Position numbers and translations under genes: made by a program. Positions 1 to 7,808 of a stretch of 64,000 bases of DNA are shown here, in pieces (positions within the stretch are counted from its first letter, which is position 1; each line of letters opens with the position of its first letter). This DNA comes from Actinoallomurus liliacearum. GTDB taxonomy: Bacteria > Actinomycetota > Actinomycetes > Streptosporangiales > Streptosporangiaceae. The notes below the pieces were generated by a model, which was not told where the DNA came from, made no database searches, and saw nothing but the letters and a program-made list of their open reading frames with translations. The stretch is taken from the NCBI RefSeq assembly GCF_039542035.1, contig NZ_BAABHJ010000023.1, forward strand, positions 491,426 to 555,425, in the 5' to 3' direction.

Positions 1-1
1 C

Positions 2-1144
2 ATCAAGGAGTTCGTCGACCCGCTGACCGAATGTCAGTCCTGCCACAAGCGGTACCGCGCCGACCACCTGATCGAGGCGTACGAGGAGAAGCACGGCAAG
101 GCGCCGGAGAACGGCCTGGCCGGCCTCGTCTGCCCCAACTGCGGCACGCGCGGCGCGTTCACCGAGCCGCGGATGTTCAACGGCCTGCTCAAGACCTACC
201 TCGGTCCGGTCGAGGACGAGTCCGGCCTGGCGTACCTGCGGCCGGAGACCGCGCAGGGCATCTTCATCAACTATGCCGCCGTGCAGCAGGCGGCCCGGCG
301 CAAGCCGCCGTTCGGCATCGGCCAGATCGGCAAGTCGTTCCGGAATGAGATCACGCCGGGCAACTTCATCTTCCGTACGCGCGAGTTCGAGCAGATGGAG
401 ATGGAGTTCTTCGTCGAGCCGGGCACGGACGAGGAGTGGCACCAGTACTGGATCGACACCCGGCTCCAGTGGTACGTCGACCTCGGCATCTCCAAGGAGA
501 ACCTCCGGCTCTTCGAGCACCCGAAGGACAAGCTGTCCCACTACTCGAAGCGGACCGTGGACGTGGAGTACCGCTTCAACTTCCAGGGCAGCGAGTGGGG
601 TGAGCTCGAGGGCATCGCGAACCGCACGAACTACGACCTGTCCACGCACGCCAAGCACTCCGGTCAGGACCTGTCGTACTACGACCAGGACAAGGAGCAG
701 CGCTACGTCCCGTTCGTCATCGAGCCGGCGGCCGGTGTCGACCGGTGCGTGCTGACGTTCATGATGGACGCCTACAACGAGGACGAGGCGCCGAACGCCA
801 AGGGCAAGATGGAGAAGCGCACGGTCATGCGCCTGGACCACCGGCTCGCGCCGGTCAAGGTCGCGGTGCTGCCGCTGTCGCGCAACGCCGACCTGTCGCC
901 CAAGGCGAAGGACCTCGCCGCGCAGCTGCGCCGCAACTGGAACGTCGAGTTCGACGACGCCGGCGCGATCGGCCGTCGCTACCGCCGCCAGGACGAGATC
1001 GGCACCCCGTACTGCGTGACCGTCGACTTCGACACCCTCGAGGACAACGCGGTGACCATCCGGGAGCGGGACTCGATGGCCCAGGAGCGCATCGGCCTCG
1101 ACCAGGTCGAGGCGTTCCTCGCCACCCGCCTGCTCGGCTGCTGA
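2..1144 (+). CDS. glyS: glycyl-tRNA synthetase, dimeric class II type (5' end outside window)
   Basis: Charges tRNA-Gly with glycine in the cytoplasm. The reading frame is open from base 2, so the true start lies upstream; 380 residues are visible. The visible part begins with a CxxC pair (CQSCHKRY), followed about 40 residues later by a second (CPNCGTRG), as in the zinc-type insertion of the alpha-2 enzyme. Then come motif 2 (GKSFRNEITPGNF), motif 3 (EPAAGVDRCVL) and the C-terminal anticodon-binding domain (APVKVAVLPLSRN). The alpha-2 enzyme is usually about 460 residues, so roughly 80 N-terminal residues are missing only because of the window edge. It ends at a strong bidirectional terminator. 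Confidence 0.97.
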   Translation: MKEFVDPLTECQSCHKRYRADHLIEAYEEKHGKAPENGLAGLVCPNCGTRGAFTEPRMFNGLLKTYLGPVEDESGLAYLRPETAQGIFINYAAVQQAARRKPPFGIGQIGKSFRNEITPGNFIFRTREFEQMEMEFFVEPGTDEEWHQYWIDTRLQWYVDLGISKENLRLFEHPKDKLSHYSKRTVDVEYRFNFQGSEWGELEGIANRTNYDLSTHAKHSGQDLSYYDQDKEQRYVPFVIEPAAGVDRCVLTFMMDAYNEDEAPNAKGKMEKRTVMRLDHRLAPVKVAVLPLSRNADLSPKAKDLAAQLRRNWNVEFDDAGAIGRRYRRQDEIGTPYCVTVDFDTLEDNAVTIRERDSMAQERIGLDQVEAFLATRLLGC

Positions 1145-1163
1145 CGAACGAGGCCGAAGATTC

Positions 1164-1212
1164 ACGATCTACGCCGGTGACCGTCCCCGGGGCGGTCACC
1201 GGCGTAGATCGT
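1164..1212. terminator. bidirectional intrinsic terminator between glyS and the MFS gene
   Basis: Two perfectly complementary 20-base arms (1164-1183 and 1193-1212) enclose a 9-base loop. The hairpin fills the gap between the convergent glyS and MFS stop codons. No long U tract follows on either side, as is common in GC-rich actinomycetes. Confidence 0.85.
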
Positions 1213-1213
1213 T

Positions 1214-2557
1214 TCAGGCCGAGACGGGTTCGGTGCCCGAAGGCTCCTCGCGTACGGTGTCGCGGCCGAGGGGCAGGTGGCGGGTCTCGCGGAAGGCCAG
1301 CAGTACGACCAGCGTGGAGACCACGGCGATGGACATCAGGTACACGCCCGGGGCGAGGGAGCTGCCCGTGGCCGAGACCAGCCCGGTCGCCACGAACGGT
1401 GCCGTGCCGCCGCAGAGCACGTACGCCGCGGTGTAGCCGATCGCCGATCCGCTGGCCCGCAGCCGGGCGGGGAACATCTCCACCAGCGCCGGGACGTTCG
1501 AGCTGCCGATCACCGCGACCAGCACGGCGAGTAGGGACGTGCCGATGACCGCCCCGGCGAAGCCGGTCTTCATCAGCCAGAACGCCGGAAGCGGCGCGAC
1601 CACGAACCCGGCGCAGGCGACCAGCAGCAGCGGCTTGCGGCCGTACCGGTCACTGGCCGAGGCCGCGAACGGGCAGACGACGCTGTAGGCCAGCATCGAC
1701 ACGACGTTCGTCAGCTGAGCCTCGCTCTTGGAGTAGCCGAGCTCCTCCGACATGTACGCGATCATGTAGCTGCTCATCAGGTAGTACCCGATCGCGTTCG
1801 TGATGCTGTACCCGAACAAGGTGGCGATCTGCCGGCCGCACTTCCGTACGGCGTCGCGCAGCGGAGTCTGCGCGATGTCGTCCTTCCGCTCCAGCGCCCG
1901 GAACACCGGCGTGTCCTCGACGCGGGACCGCAGGTACAGGCCGATCAGGCCGAGCGGCGCGGCCAGGAGGAAGGGGATCCGCCACCCCCAGCTCTGCAGC
2001 GCGGGCGTGCTCAGCGTGGAGGTGAGCAGGAAACCGAGGCCGGAGCCCGCCACGCTGGCCAGCCCGACGGTGACCGGGACGGCCGACGCGAACCGGGCGC
2101 GCCGGCCCTCGGGCGCGTACTCCATGATGAACGCCGACGCGCCGGTGTACTCGCCGCCGGTGGAGAAACCCTGCACGCAGCGCAGCAGGAACAACAGGAT
2201 CGGCGCCGCGACGCCGATCATCGCGTACGTCGGCAGCAGCCCCACGAGGAACGTCGCGCCGCTCATCGCCAGGACCGTCAGCGCCAGCATCCGGTTGCGG
2301 CCGATCCGGTCGCCGTACCGCCCGAAGAACGCGGCGCCCAGCGGGCGGGCGACGAATCCGCCCGCGAAGATCGCCCACGTGGCCAGCAGCGCCGCGGTCC
2401 GGTCGTACGTGGGGAAGAACCGTCCGGCGATCGTCGCGGACATCACGGCGTAGGCGGCCGAGTCGAACCACTCGACGAAGTTGCCGATCGCGGAGGACAG
2501 GATGACCGTACGGCGGACCGTGCGCGGGTCCGCCGGGGGAGCGGGGGTCGCGGTCAT
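1214..2557 (-). CDS. MFS transporter, metabolite:H+ symporter (MHS) family
   Basis: Predicted 12-TM proton symporter of the inner membrane, 447 residues. The N-terminus (NFVEWFDSAAYAVMS) and the TM2-TM3 loop GRYGDRIGRNRML match the MHS subfamily (KgtP, ShiA, ProP relatives). Three in-frame ATGs exist at 2572, 2563 and 2557. The one at 2557 is preferred because a GAGGAG lies 7 bases upstream; the ATG at 2572 overlaps the ligase stop as ATGA. It is the last gene of a transporter-ligase-crotonase operon and probably imports the organic acid that the ligase activates. The substrate cannot be read from sequence. Confidence 0.88.
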   Translation of the reverse strand: MTATPAPPADPRTVRRTVILSSAIGNFVEWFDSAAYAVMSATIAGRFFPTYDRTAALLATWAIFAGGFVARPLGAAFFGRYGDRIGRNRMLALTVLAMSGATFLVGLLPTYAMIGVAAPILLFLLRCVQGFSTGGEYTGASAFIMEYAPEGRRARFASAVPVTVGLASVAGSGLGFLLTSTLSTPALQSWGWRIPFLLAAPLGLIGLYLRSRVEDTPVFRALERKDDIAQTPLRDAVRKCGRQIATLFGYSITNAIGYYLMSSYMIAYMSEELGYSKSEAQLTNVVSMLAYSVVCPFAASASDRYGRKPLLLVACAGFVVAPLPAFWLMKTGFAGAVIGTSLLAVLVAVIGSSNVPALVEMFPARLRASGSAIGYTAAYVLCGGTAPFVATGLVSATGSSLAPGVYLMSIAVVSTLVVLLAFRETRHLPLGRDTVREEPSGTEPVSA

Positions 2558-2568
2558 GGGCATTCTCC

Positions 2569-4134
2569 TCATCCGTTGCCGGGGCGGGGACCGGCGTCGC
2601 GCTGACGCAGTTCGGCGCGCCGGATCTTCCCGGTCGCCGAGCGGGGCAGGTCGGCGACGAACTCCACGAGCCGCGGATAGGCGAACCGCGAGTGCGTGGC
2701 CTTGGCGTATTCACTGATCTGCCGGGCGAGTTCCTCGCTCGGCCGGTGGCCCGGCGTGAGCTGCACCCAGGCCTTCACGACCTGGCCGCGCACCGGATCG
2801 GGTACACCGACGACGCCGACGTCCCGCACCGCGGGGTGGGCACGCAGCGCCTCTTCGACCTCGTACGGACCGACCCGGTAACCCGACGTCTTGATCACGT
2901 CGTCGGTGCGGCCGAGGAACCAGTAGTAGCCGTCCTCGTCGACGACCGCCTGGTCCTTGGTGTGGAACCACGCGCCGCCGAAGACCTCGGCGGACGCCTC
3001 CGGCCGGTTCCAGTATCCCAGGGGGAACTGCGGGTTGCTGCGGGCCCGCAGGCAGATCTCCCCGGCCTCCCCGGCGGGTACCGGTCGTTCGTCCTCGTCC
3101 AGCAGTGCGACGTCCCAGCCGGGCAGGGGACGGCCCATCGAGCCTTCCTTGACCGGAACGCCGGGGAAGTTGCCGATGAGCGGGTACGACTCGGTCGATC
3201 CGTAGTAGTCCAGCGGGGTGACGCCGAACTGATCCCGGAACCAGGAGATCAGATCCACGGTGAGCGGCTCGTTCGAACAGCAGACCACCCGCAGCGACTG
3301 CGGGTGACGCCGCCCGGCGTCGGGCACGTCGGCCCGCATCTTGCGCAGGAACGTCGGGCTGACCAGCGCGGTGGTGACCTTGTTCCGGGACATGGCGGCC
3401 AGCAGGCCGGCCGGGTCGAAGCCCCCGGCCGGACGGTAGACCAGGTGGGTCGCGCCCGCCCGCAGCGGGCCCATGAGCTTGGCCATCGACCAGGCCCAGT
3501 CGCCGGCGCCGTAGAAGACGTCGCCCGGCCGCAGCTCGTGGCAGTAACGGAACTCGTTGTGGCCGAGCAGCGTGCGATGCGCGTGCACGATCCCCTTGGC
3601 CGCCCCGGTGGTACCGGACGTGTAGAAGATCAACGCCGGATCGTCGGCGGCGGTGTCGACGTCGTCGAAGGCCGGGGGCAGCGCCTCGATCGCCGGGTCG
3701 TCCACGTCGACCACCGCGCCGCCGAAGTCACCGGCGCGGTGCACCGCGCCCGACTCGGTGATCAGTACGCCGGTGCCCGAGTCGGCGAGCCGGTAACGGA
3801 TCGGCTCGTCGGCCCACAGCAGCGACATCGTCACCAGGACGGCCCCGGTCCGGAGTACGCCGAGGTAGGTCGCCGGCGTGTCCGGTCGCTGCGGCAGCAT
3901 GACGGCGACGCGGTCGCCGGGCCGTACGCCCAGGGCCCACAGGTGGGCGGCGACCCGCCGTGACCGGTCCTGCACCTCGCCCCAGGTGACCTCCTGGCGC
4001 GCCCCCGTGTGGTCCTCATAGATCAGCGCGACGTTGCGGCGGTCGTGCCGGTCGGCGACGTCGACGGCCATGTTGTACCGTTCCGGCACCTCCCAGCGGT
4101 GTCCGTCCCGCATGCGGGTATATGTGTCATTCAT
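2569..4134 (-). CDS. AMP-forming acyl-CoA synthetase (ANL superfamily)
   Basis: Activates a carboxylic acid to its CoA thioester with ATP, in two steps via acyl-AMP. The 521-residue length is normal. The phosphate-binding loop reads FYTSGTTGAAKG (about residue 170), followed by YYGSTES, the hinge-region segment FLGRTDDVIKTSGYRVGP (about 408-425) and the C-terminal catalytic lysine motif RSATGKIRR (about 502). It most resembles the acetyl-/medium-chain/benzoate-type CoA ligases rather than long-chain FadD. Its stop codon overlaps the first possible ATG of the downstream transporter, and the crotonase gene precedes it by 28 bases, so the three genes look like one operon. Substrate unknown. Confidence 0.9.
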   Translation of the reverse strand: MNDTYTRMRDGHRWEVPERYNMAVDVADRHDRRNVALIYEDHTGARQEVTWGEVQDRSRRVAAHLWALGVRPGDRVAVMLPQRPDTPATYLGVLRTGAVLVTMSLLWADEPIRYRLADSGTGVLITESGAVHRAGDFGGAVVDVDDPAIEALPPAFDDVDTAADDPALIFYTSGTTGAAKGIVHAHRTLLGHNEFRYCHELRPGDVFYGAGDWAWSMAKLMGPLRAGATHLVYRPAGGFDPAGLLAAMSRNKVTTALVSPTFLRKMRADVPDAGRRHPQSLRVVCCSNEPLTVDLISWFRDQFGVTPLDYYGSTESYPLIGNFPGVPVKEGSMGRPLPGWDVALLDEDERPVPAGEAGEICLRARSNPQFPLGYWNRPEASAEVFGGAWFHTKDQAVVDEDGYYWFLGRTDDVIKTSGYRVGPYEVEEALRAHPAVRDVGVVGVPDPVRGQVVKAWVQLTPGHRPSEELARQISEYAKATHSRFAYPRLVEFVADLPRSATGKIRRAELRQRDAGPRPGNG

Positions 4135-4162
4135 CGGTGACGCTCCAAAAGGTCGGTGGCGG

Positions 4163-4942
4163 TCAGCGGCGGCGGCCGGCGAGGAACCTGGCCATTTCCC
4201 GCTGCGGCTCCCCGGTGGCGTACGCCGCGGCGTGCACCTTCTTGGCGGCCCGTACGGAGGCGGTGAGCGCGTCGTCGTCGAGTTCGCGCAGCCGTCCCTT
4301 GGTCAGGGCGAGCGCGCCGGGTGGGAGTTCGGCCAGTTCGCGGGCCTGCTCGACGGCGGAGGCCAGGACCTGGTCGGCGGCCACGAGCCTGGTCAGCAGG
4401 TCGAGCCGCGCGGCCTCCTCGCCGTCGACGAGCCGGCCGGTGAGGGCCAGCTCCGTCGTCCTGGCCCGCCCGAGGACGTCCCACATCGCCCAGATCCCGG
4501 TGATGCTCGGAATCCCGGACAGCACCTCCGGCTGCCCCATCCGCACCTCCCGGTGCCCGACCCGCAGGTCGGCCAGCAGCGCGAACTGGAACCCCGAGCC
4601 CGCGGCCACCCCGTTCACGGCCGCGATGGTCGGCTTGTCGATGTCGCGGACGGCCCGGTACAGCCGGTCGAACCCGTCGATCCAGGCGTCGGAGGCCGCA
4701 TGGTCGTCCGGGTCGATCGCCGCCGTCTCCTGCAGGTCCTGACCCGCGCAGAAGGCGCGGCCCGCTCCGGTGAGCACGACGGCGCGTACATCCGGATCCA
4801 CGGCGGCCGCACCGAGCAGTTCGATGAGCCGATCCCGCATCGCCGCGGTCCAGGCGTTCAGCTTCGCCGGCCGGTTCAACGTGATCAGCGCGACGGGGCC
4901 GTCACGGTCCAGCAGGACGGTCTTGGCCGGATCTTCGTTCAT
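4163..4942 (-). CDS. enoyl-CoA hydratase/isomerase (crotonase) family protein
   Basis: Crotonase-fold enzyme of 259 residues acting on a CoA thioester. The start at 4942 is chosen because GGAGGA lies 8 bases upstream; the frame stays open further upstream but has no comparable site. The oxyanion-hole segments GAGRAFCAGQDLQE and NGVAAGSGF are present. The second catalytic glutamate is kept (MGQPEVLSG), but the position of the first one in hydratases (as in GGGCELA) is Gln here (GSGFQFALLAD). That pattern fits an enoyl-CoA isomerase or another crotonase reaction better than a classic hydratase. First gene of the operon, divergent from the LysR regulator. Confidence 0.88.
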   Translation of the reverse strand: MNEDPAKTVLLDRDGPVALITLNRPAKLNAWTAAMRDRLIELLGAAAVDPDVRAVVLTGAGRAFCAGQDLQETAAIDPDDHAASDAWIDGFDRLYRAVRDIDKPTIAAVNGVAAGSGFQFALLADLRVGHREVRMGQPEVLSGIPSITGIWAMWDVLGRARTTELALTGRLVDGEEAARLDLLTRLVAADQVLASAVEQARELAELPPGALALTKGRLRELDDDALTASVRAAKKVHAAAYATGEPQREMARFLAGRRR

Positions 4943-5031
4943 GGGGGTTCCTCCCGGCGTCGTCGAAGACATTTGCCGGGATACAAACAGGGGAGGTGCC
5001 GAAGAGGCCAACATCAATAACGACCGGCCGT

Positions 5032-5048
5032 CATATCGGAACGATATG
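5032..5048. promoter_or_regulatory. LysR-type operator in the divergent intergenic region
   Basis: A perfect dyad, CATATCG-GAA-CGATATG, ends 8 bases before the GTG start of the LysR gene. It contains the T-N11-A core (T at 5034, A at 5046) typical of LysR-family binding sites. Its position suits autorepression and activation of the divergent crotonase-ligase-transporter operon. Confidence 0.7.
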
Positions 5049-5056
5049 GTTCATCA

Positions 5057-5950
5057 GTGGAGCTGCGGCACCTTCGCTACTTCGTCGTCCTCGCCGAGGA
5101 ACTCCACTTCGGCCGGGCCGCCGAACGCCTGCACATGGCCCAGCCCCCGCTCTCCCAGCGGATCCGCGATCTCGAACGCGAACTCGGTGTCACGCTCTTC
5201 GACCGGACCCGGCAGCGCGTCCGGCTCACCGAGGCCGGGGCGCTGCTGCTCGAACACGCCCGTCCGATCCTGGAGGGCAGCGAGGCGGCCCGCGAGGCGA
5301 TGCGCCGCATCCGTCCGGGCGCCGCCGGGGTGCTCCGCGCCGGGGTGCCGCCCGACACGGTGCCGCTGACGCTGCGGACCCTCGTGACGACGTTCGCCGA
5401 ACGTGTCCCCGACGTCCTGCTCGAACTCCACGAACTGACCACCGAGGCGCAGCTCGCCAAGCTGCGCGAGGGCGAGCTGGACGTGGGCCTGGTCCGCCAT
5501 CCGTGCGACACGGTGGGGCTGATCTCGGGCCCGGTCGTGCACCGGAGACTGGGCGTGATCCTCCCCGAGCGGCACCACGCGGCCGAGCATGAGGTCGTAC
5601 GGCTCCGCGTCCTCAGCGGTTCACCCTTGGTGATCTTCCCTCGGGAGATGGCGCCTCGGCTGTACGACCACATGCTGGCGACCTGCCGCGACAACGGGTT
5701 CCTCCCGGGCGCGATCCGTCATGCCCGCAACCCGCAGTTCGTGCACGGCCTGGTCCTGGCCGGCCTGGGAGTCCACCTGAACGAGCCTCCCGCGGGCGCC
5801 CTGCCCCCGGGCCTGGTCTGGCGGCCGATCGACGAGCCGCGCCTCACCTGGTCCACCTCGGTCGTCTGGCGCCCCGCCCACTCCGACGACGCCCTCGCCG
5901 CCTTCGCCGCCGCCGCCCTGGCAGGCCTCCACGCGGCCGACCACACGTGA
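5057..5950 (+). CDS. LysR family transcriptional regulator
   Basis: A DNA-binding regulator of 297 residues with a winged HTH in the first 60 residues (RHLRYFVVLAEELHFGRAAE, then QPPLSQRIRDLE) followed by a periplasmic-binding-protein-like effector domain. The N-terminus resembles the CatR/BenM/CbnR group, which respond to acids derived from aromatic catabolism. The start is GTG. It is divergent from the crotonase-ligase-MHS transporter operon with a T-N11-A palindrome between them, so it is most likely the acid-responsive regulator of that operon. The inducer is unknown. Confidence 0.9.
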   Translation: MELRHLRYFVVLAEELHFGRAAERLHMAQPPLSQRIRDLERELGVTLFDRTRQRVRLTEAGALLLEHARPILEGSEAAREAMRRIRPGAAGVLRAGVPPDTVPLTLRTLVTTFAERVPDVLLELHELTTEAQLAKLREGELDVGLVRHPCDTVGLISGPVVHRRLGVILPERHHAAEHEVVRLRVLSGSPLVIFPREMAPRLYDHMLATCRDNGFLPGAIRHARNPQFVHGLVLAGLGVHLNEPPAGALPPGLVWRPIDEPRLTWSTSVVWRPAHSDDALAAFAAAALAGLHAADHT

Positions 5951-5971
5951 CCTCCGAGCCCGCCAAGCGAA

Positions 5972-6000
5972 GAGCCCCCGTCCGGTAGGGACAGGGGCTC
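5972..6000. terminator. bidirectional terminator between LysR and DUF397 genes
   Basis: A hairpin with GAGCCCC/GGGGCTC outer arms and GTCC/GGAC inner arms, separated by one mismatch. It lies 21 bases after the LysR stop and just before the convergent DUF397 stop. Confidence 0.7.
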
Positions 6001-6017
6001 AGTGAATCAGTGCTGGG

Positions 6018-6203
6018 TTACCTCGACTCAGGCTCCGCGTGGCGGGGCACGTAGATCAGAGCGGCGATCTCAACGCAGTCGCCGCCCGTATCGCCACTGC
6101 GGCTGCTCTTCCGCCAGGCGGCGATCTCGACGCAGTCGCCTTCCGTGTTGGTGCTGCGGCTGGTCTTCCGCCAAGTGGGGGTCGACGGGCTTGGTGTGCT
6201 CAT
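6018..6203 (-). CDS. DUF397-related small protein, tandemly duplicated half-domain
   Basis: A small protein of 61 residues. DUF397 proteins are normally encoded next to an XRE/DUF5753 regulator in actinomycetes and are suspected to be its partner or antagonist. Here the start ATG overlaps the stop of the upstream XRE gene (ATGA), so translation is coupled. The protein holds two copies of a 19-residue unit (WRKTSRSTNTEGDCVEIAA and WRKSSRSGDTGGDCVEIAA). It lacks the usual C-terminal half that normally follows the GDCVEVA motif. This may be a decayed or a rearranged DUF397; whether it works is unknown. Confidence 0.8.
   Translation of the reverse strand: MSTPSPSTPTWRKTSRSTNTEGDCVEIAAWRKSSRSGDTGGDCVEIAALIYVPRHAEPESR
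6061..6174. repeat. tandem 57-bp duplication inside the DUF397 gene
   Basis: Units at 6061-6117 and 6118-6174 are clearly homologous and in frame (19 codons each). They encode the two copies of the WRK...GDCVEIAA motif. Confidence 0.85.
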
Positions 6204-7021
6204 AGGCTCTCCAATACCTCGTGCAGCAGTTTCAGGGACTCGTCAGCGGACATTGCCGCGCCCCTGATCAGGTCGTAGCGTAGCGCGTACTCTCGAACCG
6301 TTGCCCCGTCGGCGATGACCTGGCCGCCCACGTGGCCCTCGGTATAGACGAGGTCGGGGGTGTCGTCGAAGCCCAGGATCGTGAAGGCTCCCATGAGGCC
6401 GGGATACGCGCCTGCGCTGCTCGGGACGATCTGCAGGGTGACGTGGGGTTGTCCCGCCTCCTCGATAAGGCGACAGATTTGCCCCCGCATGACCTGTGGG
6501 TCGCTGATCACACGGCGGATGACCCCCTCGTCGAGGATGGCGACGACGCGGGGCGGTGCCGGTCGGCGCAGAGTTTCCTGACGCTCCATGCGCTTGGCGA
6601 CGAGCTGCTCGGTCTCCTCCTCGGTGCGACCGGACCTCAGCACCTCGTAGGCATACTCCGGGGTCTGGAAGAGCCCTTTGACCATGTTGGGCTCGAAGAC
6701 GTGCATCATCGACGCCTCCGACTCGCGGGCGACGTAGTCGGAGAAGCCGGGTGGTAGGGCGGCGAGGTGGCGGGTGTCGTTGATCAGCTTCCAGAGCCGG
6801 ACGTACAGCCCGTTGGTCTTGAAGTACGTGTCGGTGTCCTCGGCGAACTTCTTCGAGGGGATGTTCTTGCCCGCTTCGAGTTGGCCGATCAGTTGGGGCG
6901 TGTAGCCGAGCGTCTCGGCGAGCTCGACCTTGGAAAGCCCGGCGTCGCAGCGCCAGGCTTCCAGCTCCGCGGCGAATGCGCGGATCGCGGGGGATTCGTA
7001 TGGGTCGCGTCGTGCCACCAT
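6200..7021 (-). CDS. XRE-family HTH regulator with DUF5753 domain
   Basis: A regulator of 273 residues, the usual length of this actinobacterial family. The Cro/C1-type HTH lies near residues 20-75 (LSKVELAETLGYTPQLIGQL). The DUF5753 domain follows, with the typical segments FEPNMVKGLFQTPEYA, ILDEGVIRR and QIVPSSAGAYPG. The start at 7021 is supported by GGAGG 6 bases upstream. The gene overlaps the DUF397 gene by the ATGA junction and is divergent from a GHKL-type ATPase gene. This trio is a recurring actinomycete arrangement linked to developmental control (WhiJ/BldB-like), although the specific role here is unknown. Confidence 0.92.
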   Translation of the reverse strand: MVARRDPYESPAIRAFAAELEAWRCDAGLSKVELAETLGYTPQLIGQLEAGKNIPSKKFAEDTDTYFKTNGLYVRLWKLINDTRHLAALPPGFSDYVARESEASMMHVFEPNMVKGLFQTPEYAYEVLRSGRTEEETEQLVAKRMERQETLRRPAPPRVVAILDEGVIRRVISDPQVMRGQICRLIEEAGQPHVTLQIVPSSAGAYPGLMGAFTILGFDDTPDLVYTEGHVGGQVIADGATVREYALRYDLIRGAAMSADESLKLLHEVLESL

Positions 7022-7078
7022 GGCGGGCCTCCGGGGGTCAACCGCGTCCAGGTTCGGGCTGTCGGGTCGTGGGGTTGT

Positions 7079-7096
7079 ACCGCGGTGTGCCGCGGT
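7079..7096. promoter_or_regulatory. dyad in the XRE/ATPase divergent promoter region
   Basis: ACCGCGG-TGTG-CCGCGGT is a perfect 7-base inverted repeat, 58 bases upstream of the XRE start and 97 bases upstream of the ATPase start. It is a candidate operator for the divergent pair, most simply for the XRE protein itself. Confidence 0.45.
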
Positions 7097-7192
7097 TCGT
7101 CGCAAAGCGTAACCGAACATGTGAGCGTAGTCACGCAATCAGGGAAGCCGTGCCTGCTTCCCGGACCGAGTCGGAGCGCGGAGGGCGGCGGA

Positions 7193-7714
7193 ATGTCGGC
7201 TACATCGGGCATCGAAGCGGAGGGCGGCGAGACGGCGCGGCCGACGGAGGACGGCGTGTACCGGCCTTCGCTCCCGCCGCGTTCGATCGCGGCAGGGCAG
7301 CCGGAGCGTCACGCGTTCTGGTTCCCGCTCCCACCGCATCCGGTCGCCGTCGAACAATCGAATCAACTGTCAGAGATCGCGCTCGCCGCCTGGAATATGC
7401 GGGAAAGGCTCGCTACGGTGCGACTTATCGCCGCCGAACTCGTCGAGAACGCGATGCAGGTCAGCGACGCCGTCGACATCACCCTGTCACGTCGGGACGG
7501 CGCCGTGCTGATCGAGGTGTGGGACACGAGCGAGACATCGCCGGATCGCCAGGCCGCGCGGACGGACGGCCGGAGCCTCCCAGCTGTCAAGGCGCACTCG
7601 GACGGCTGGGGCTGGAAGCTGCATGATGACGGCGGCAGGACGGTGTGGGCCGTCGTCGGCGACCGCGACGCATCCGCCGATGCGGTGACGTCACCGCGCG
7701 GCGTCAGGACGTGA
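7193..7714 (+). CDS. GHKL-fold ATP-binding protein (anti-sigma/RsbW-like)
   Basis: A protein of 173 residues. The start at 7193 has GGAGG about 8 bases upstream. The N-box-like segment LIAAELVENAMQVSD matches the histidine-kinase-type ATPase fold found in the small stand-alone anti-sigma-like proteins that actinomycetes encode next to XRE/DUF397 pairs. The rest of the nucleotide pocket is only loosely conserved (DGWGWKLHDDGG near residue 140). The role is probably protein binding or phosphorylation in the same regulatory set as the divergent XRE gene. Substrate and partner are not visible. Confidence 0.75.
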   Translation: MSATSGIEAEGGETARPTEDGVYRPSLPPRSIAAGQPERHAFWFPLPPHPVAVEQSNQLSEIALAAWNMRERLATVRLIAAELVENAMQVSDAVDITLSRRDGAVLIEVWDTSETSPDRQAARTDGRSLPAVKAHSDGWGWKLHDDGGRTVWAVVGDRDASADAVTSPRGVRT

Positions 7715-7748
7715 CCAATCCCTCCCGGCTCGCCGGCCGCAGATAAGT

Positions 7749-7792
7749 AGGAGTACGGTTCGTCGAACTATACTTCGACGAACCACACTCCT
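7749..7792. promoter_or_regulatory. 44-bp dyad overlapping the promoter of the AAA ATPase gene
   Basis: The two 22-base halves match at 19 positions. The inner arms GGTTCGTCGAA and TTCGACGAACC are perfect, the outer arms AGGAGT and ACTCCT are perfect, and the centre is C-TATA-C. A -10-like TATACT (7769-7774) sits at the dyad centre, 34 bases upstream of the ATG at 7809. A protein bound here would cover the promoter. There is no T tract, so it does not look like a terminator. Confidence 0.7.
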
Positions 7793-7808
7793 CCATTCTG
7801 GAGCAGGG

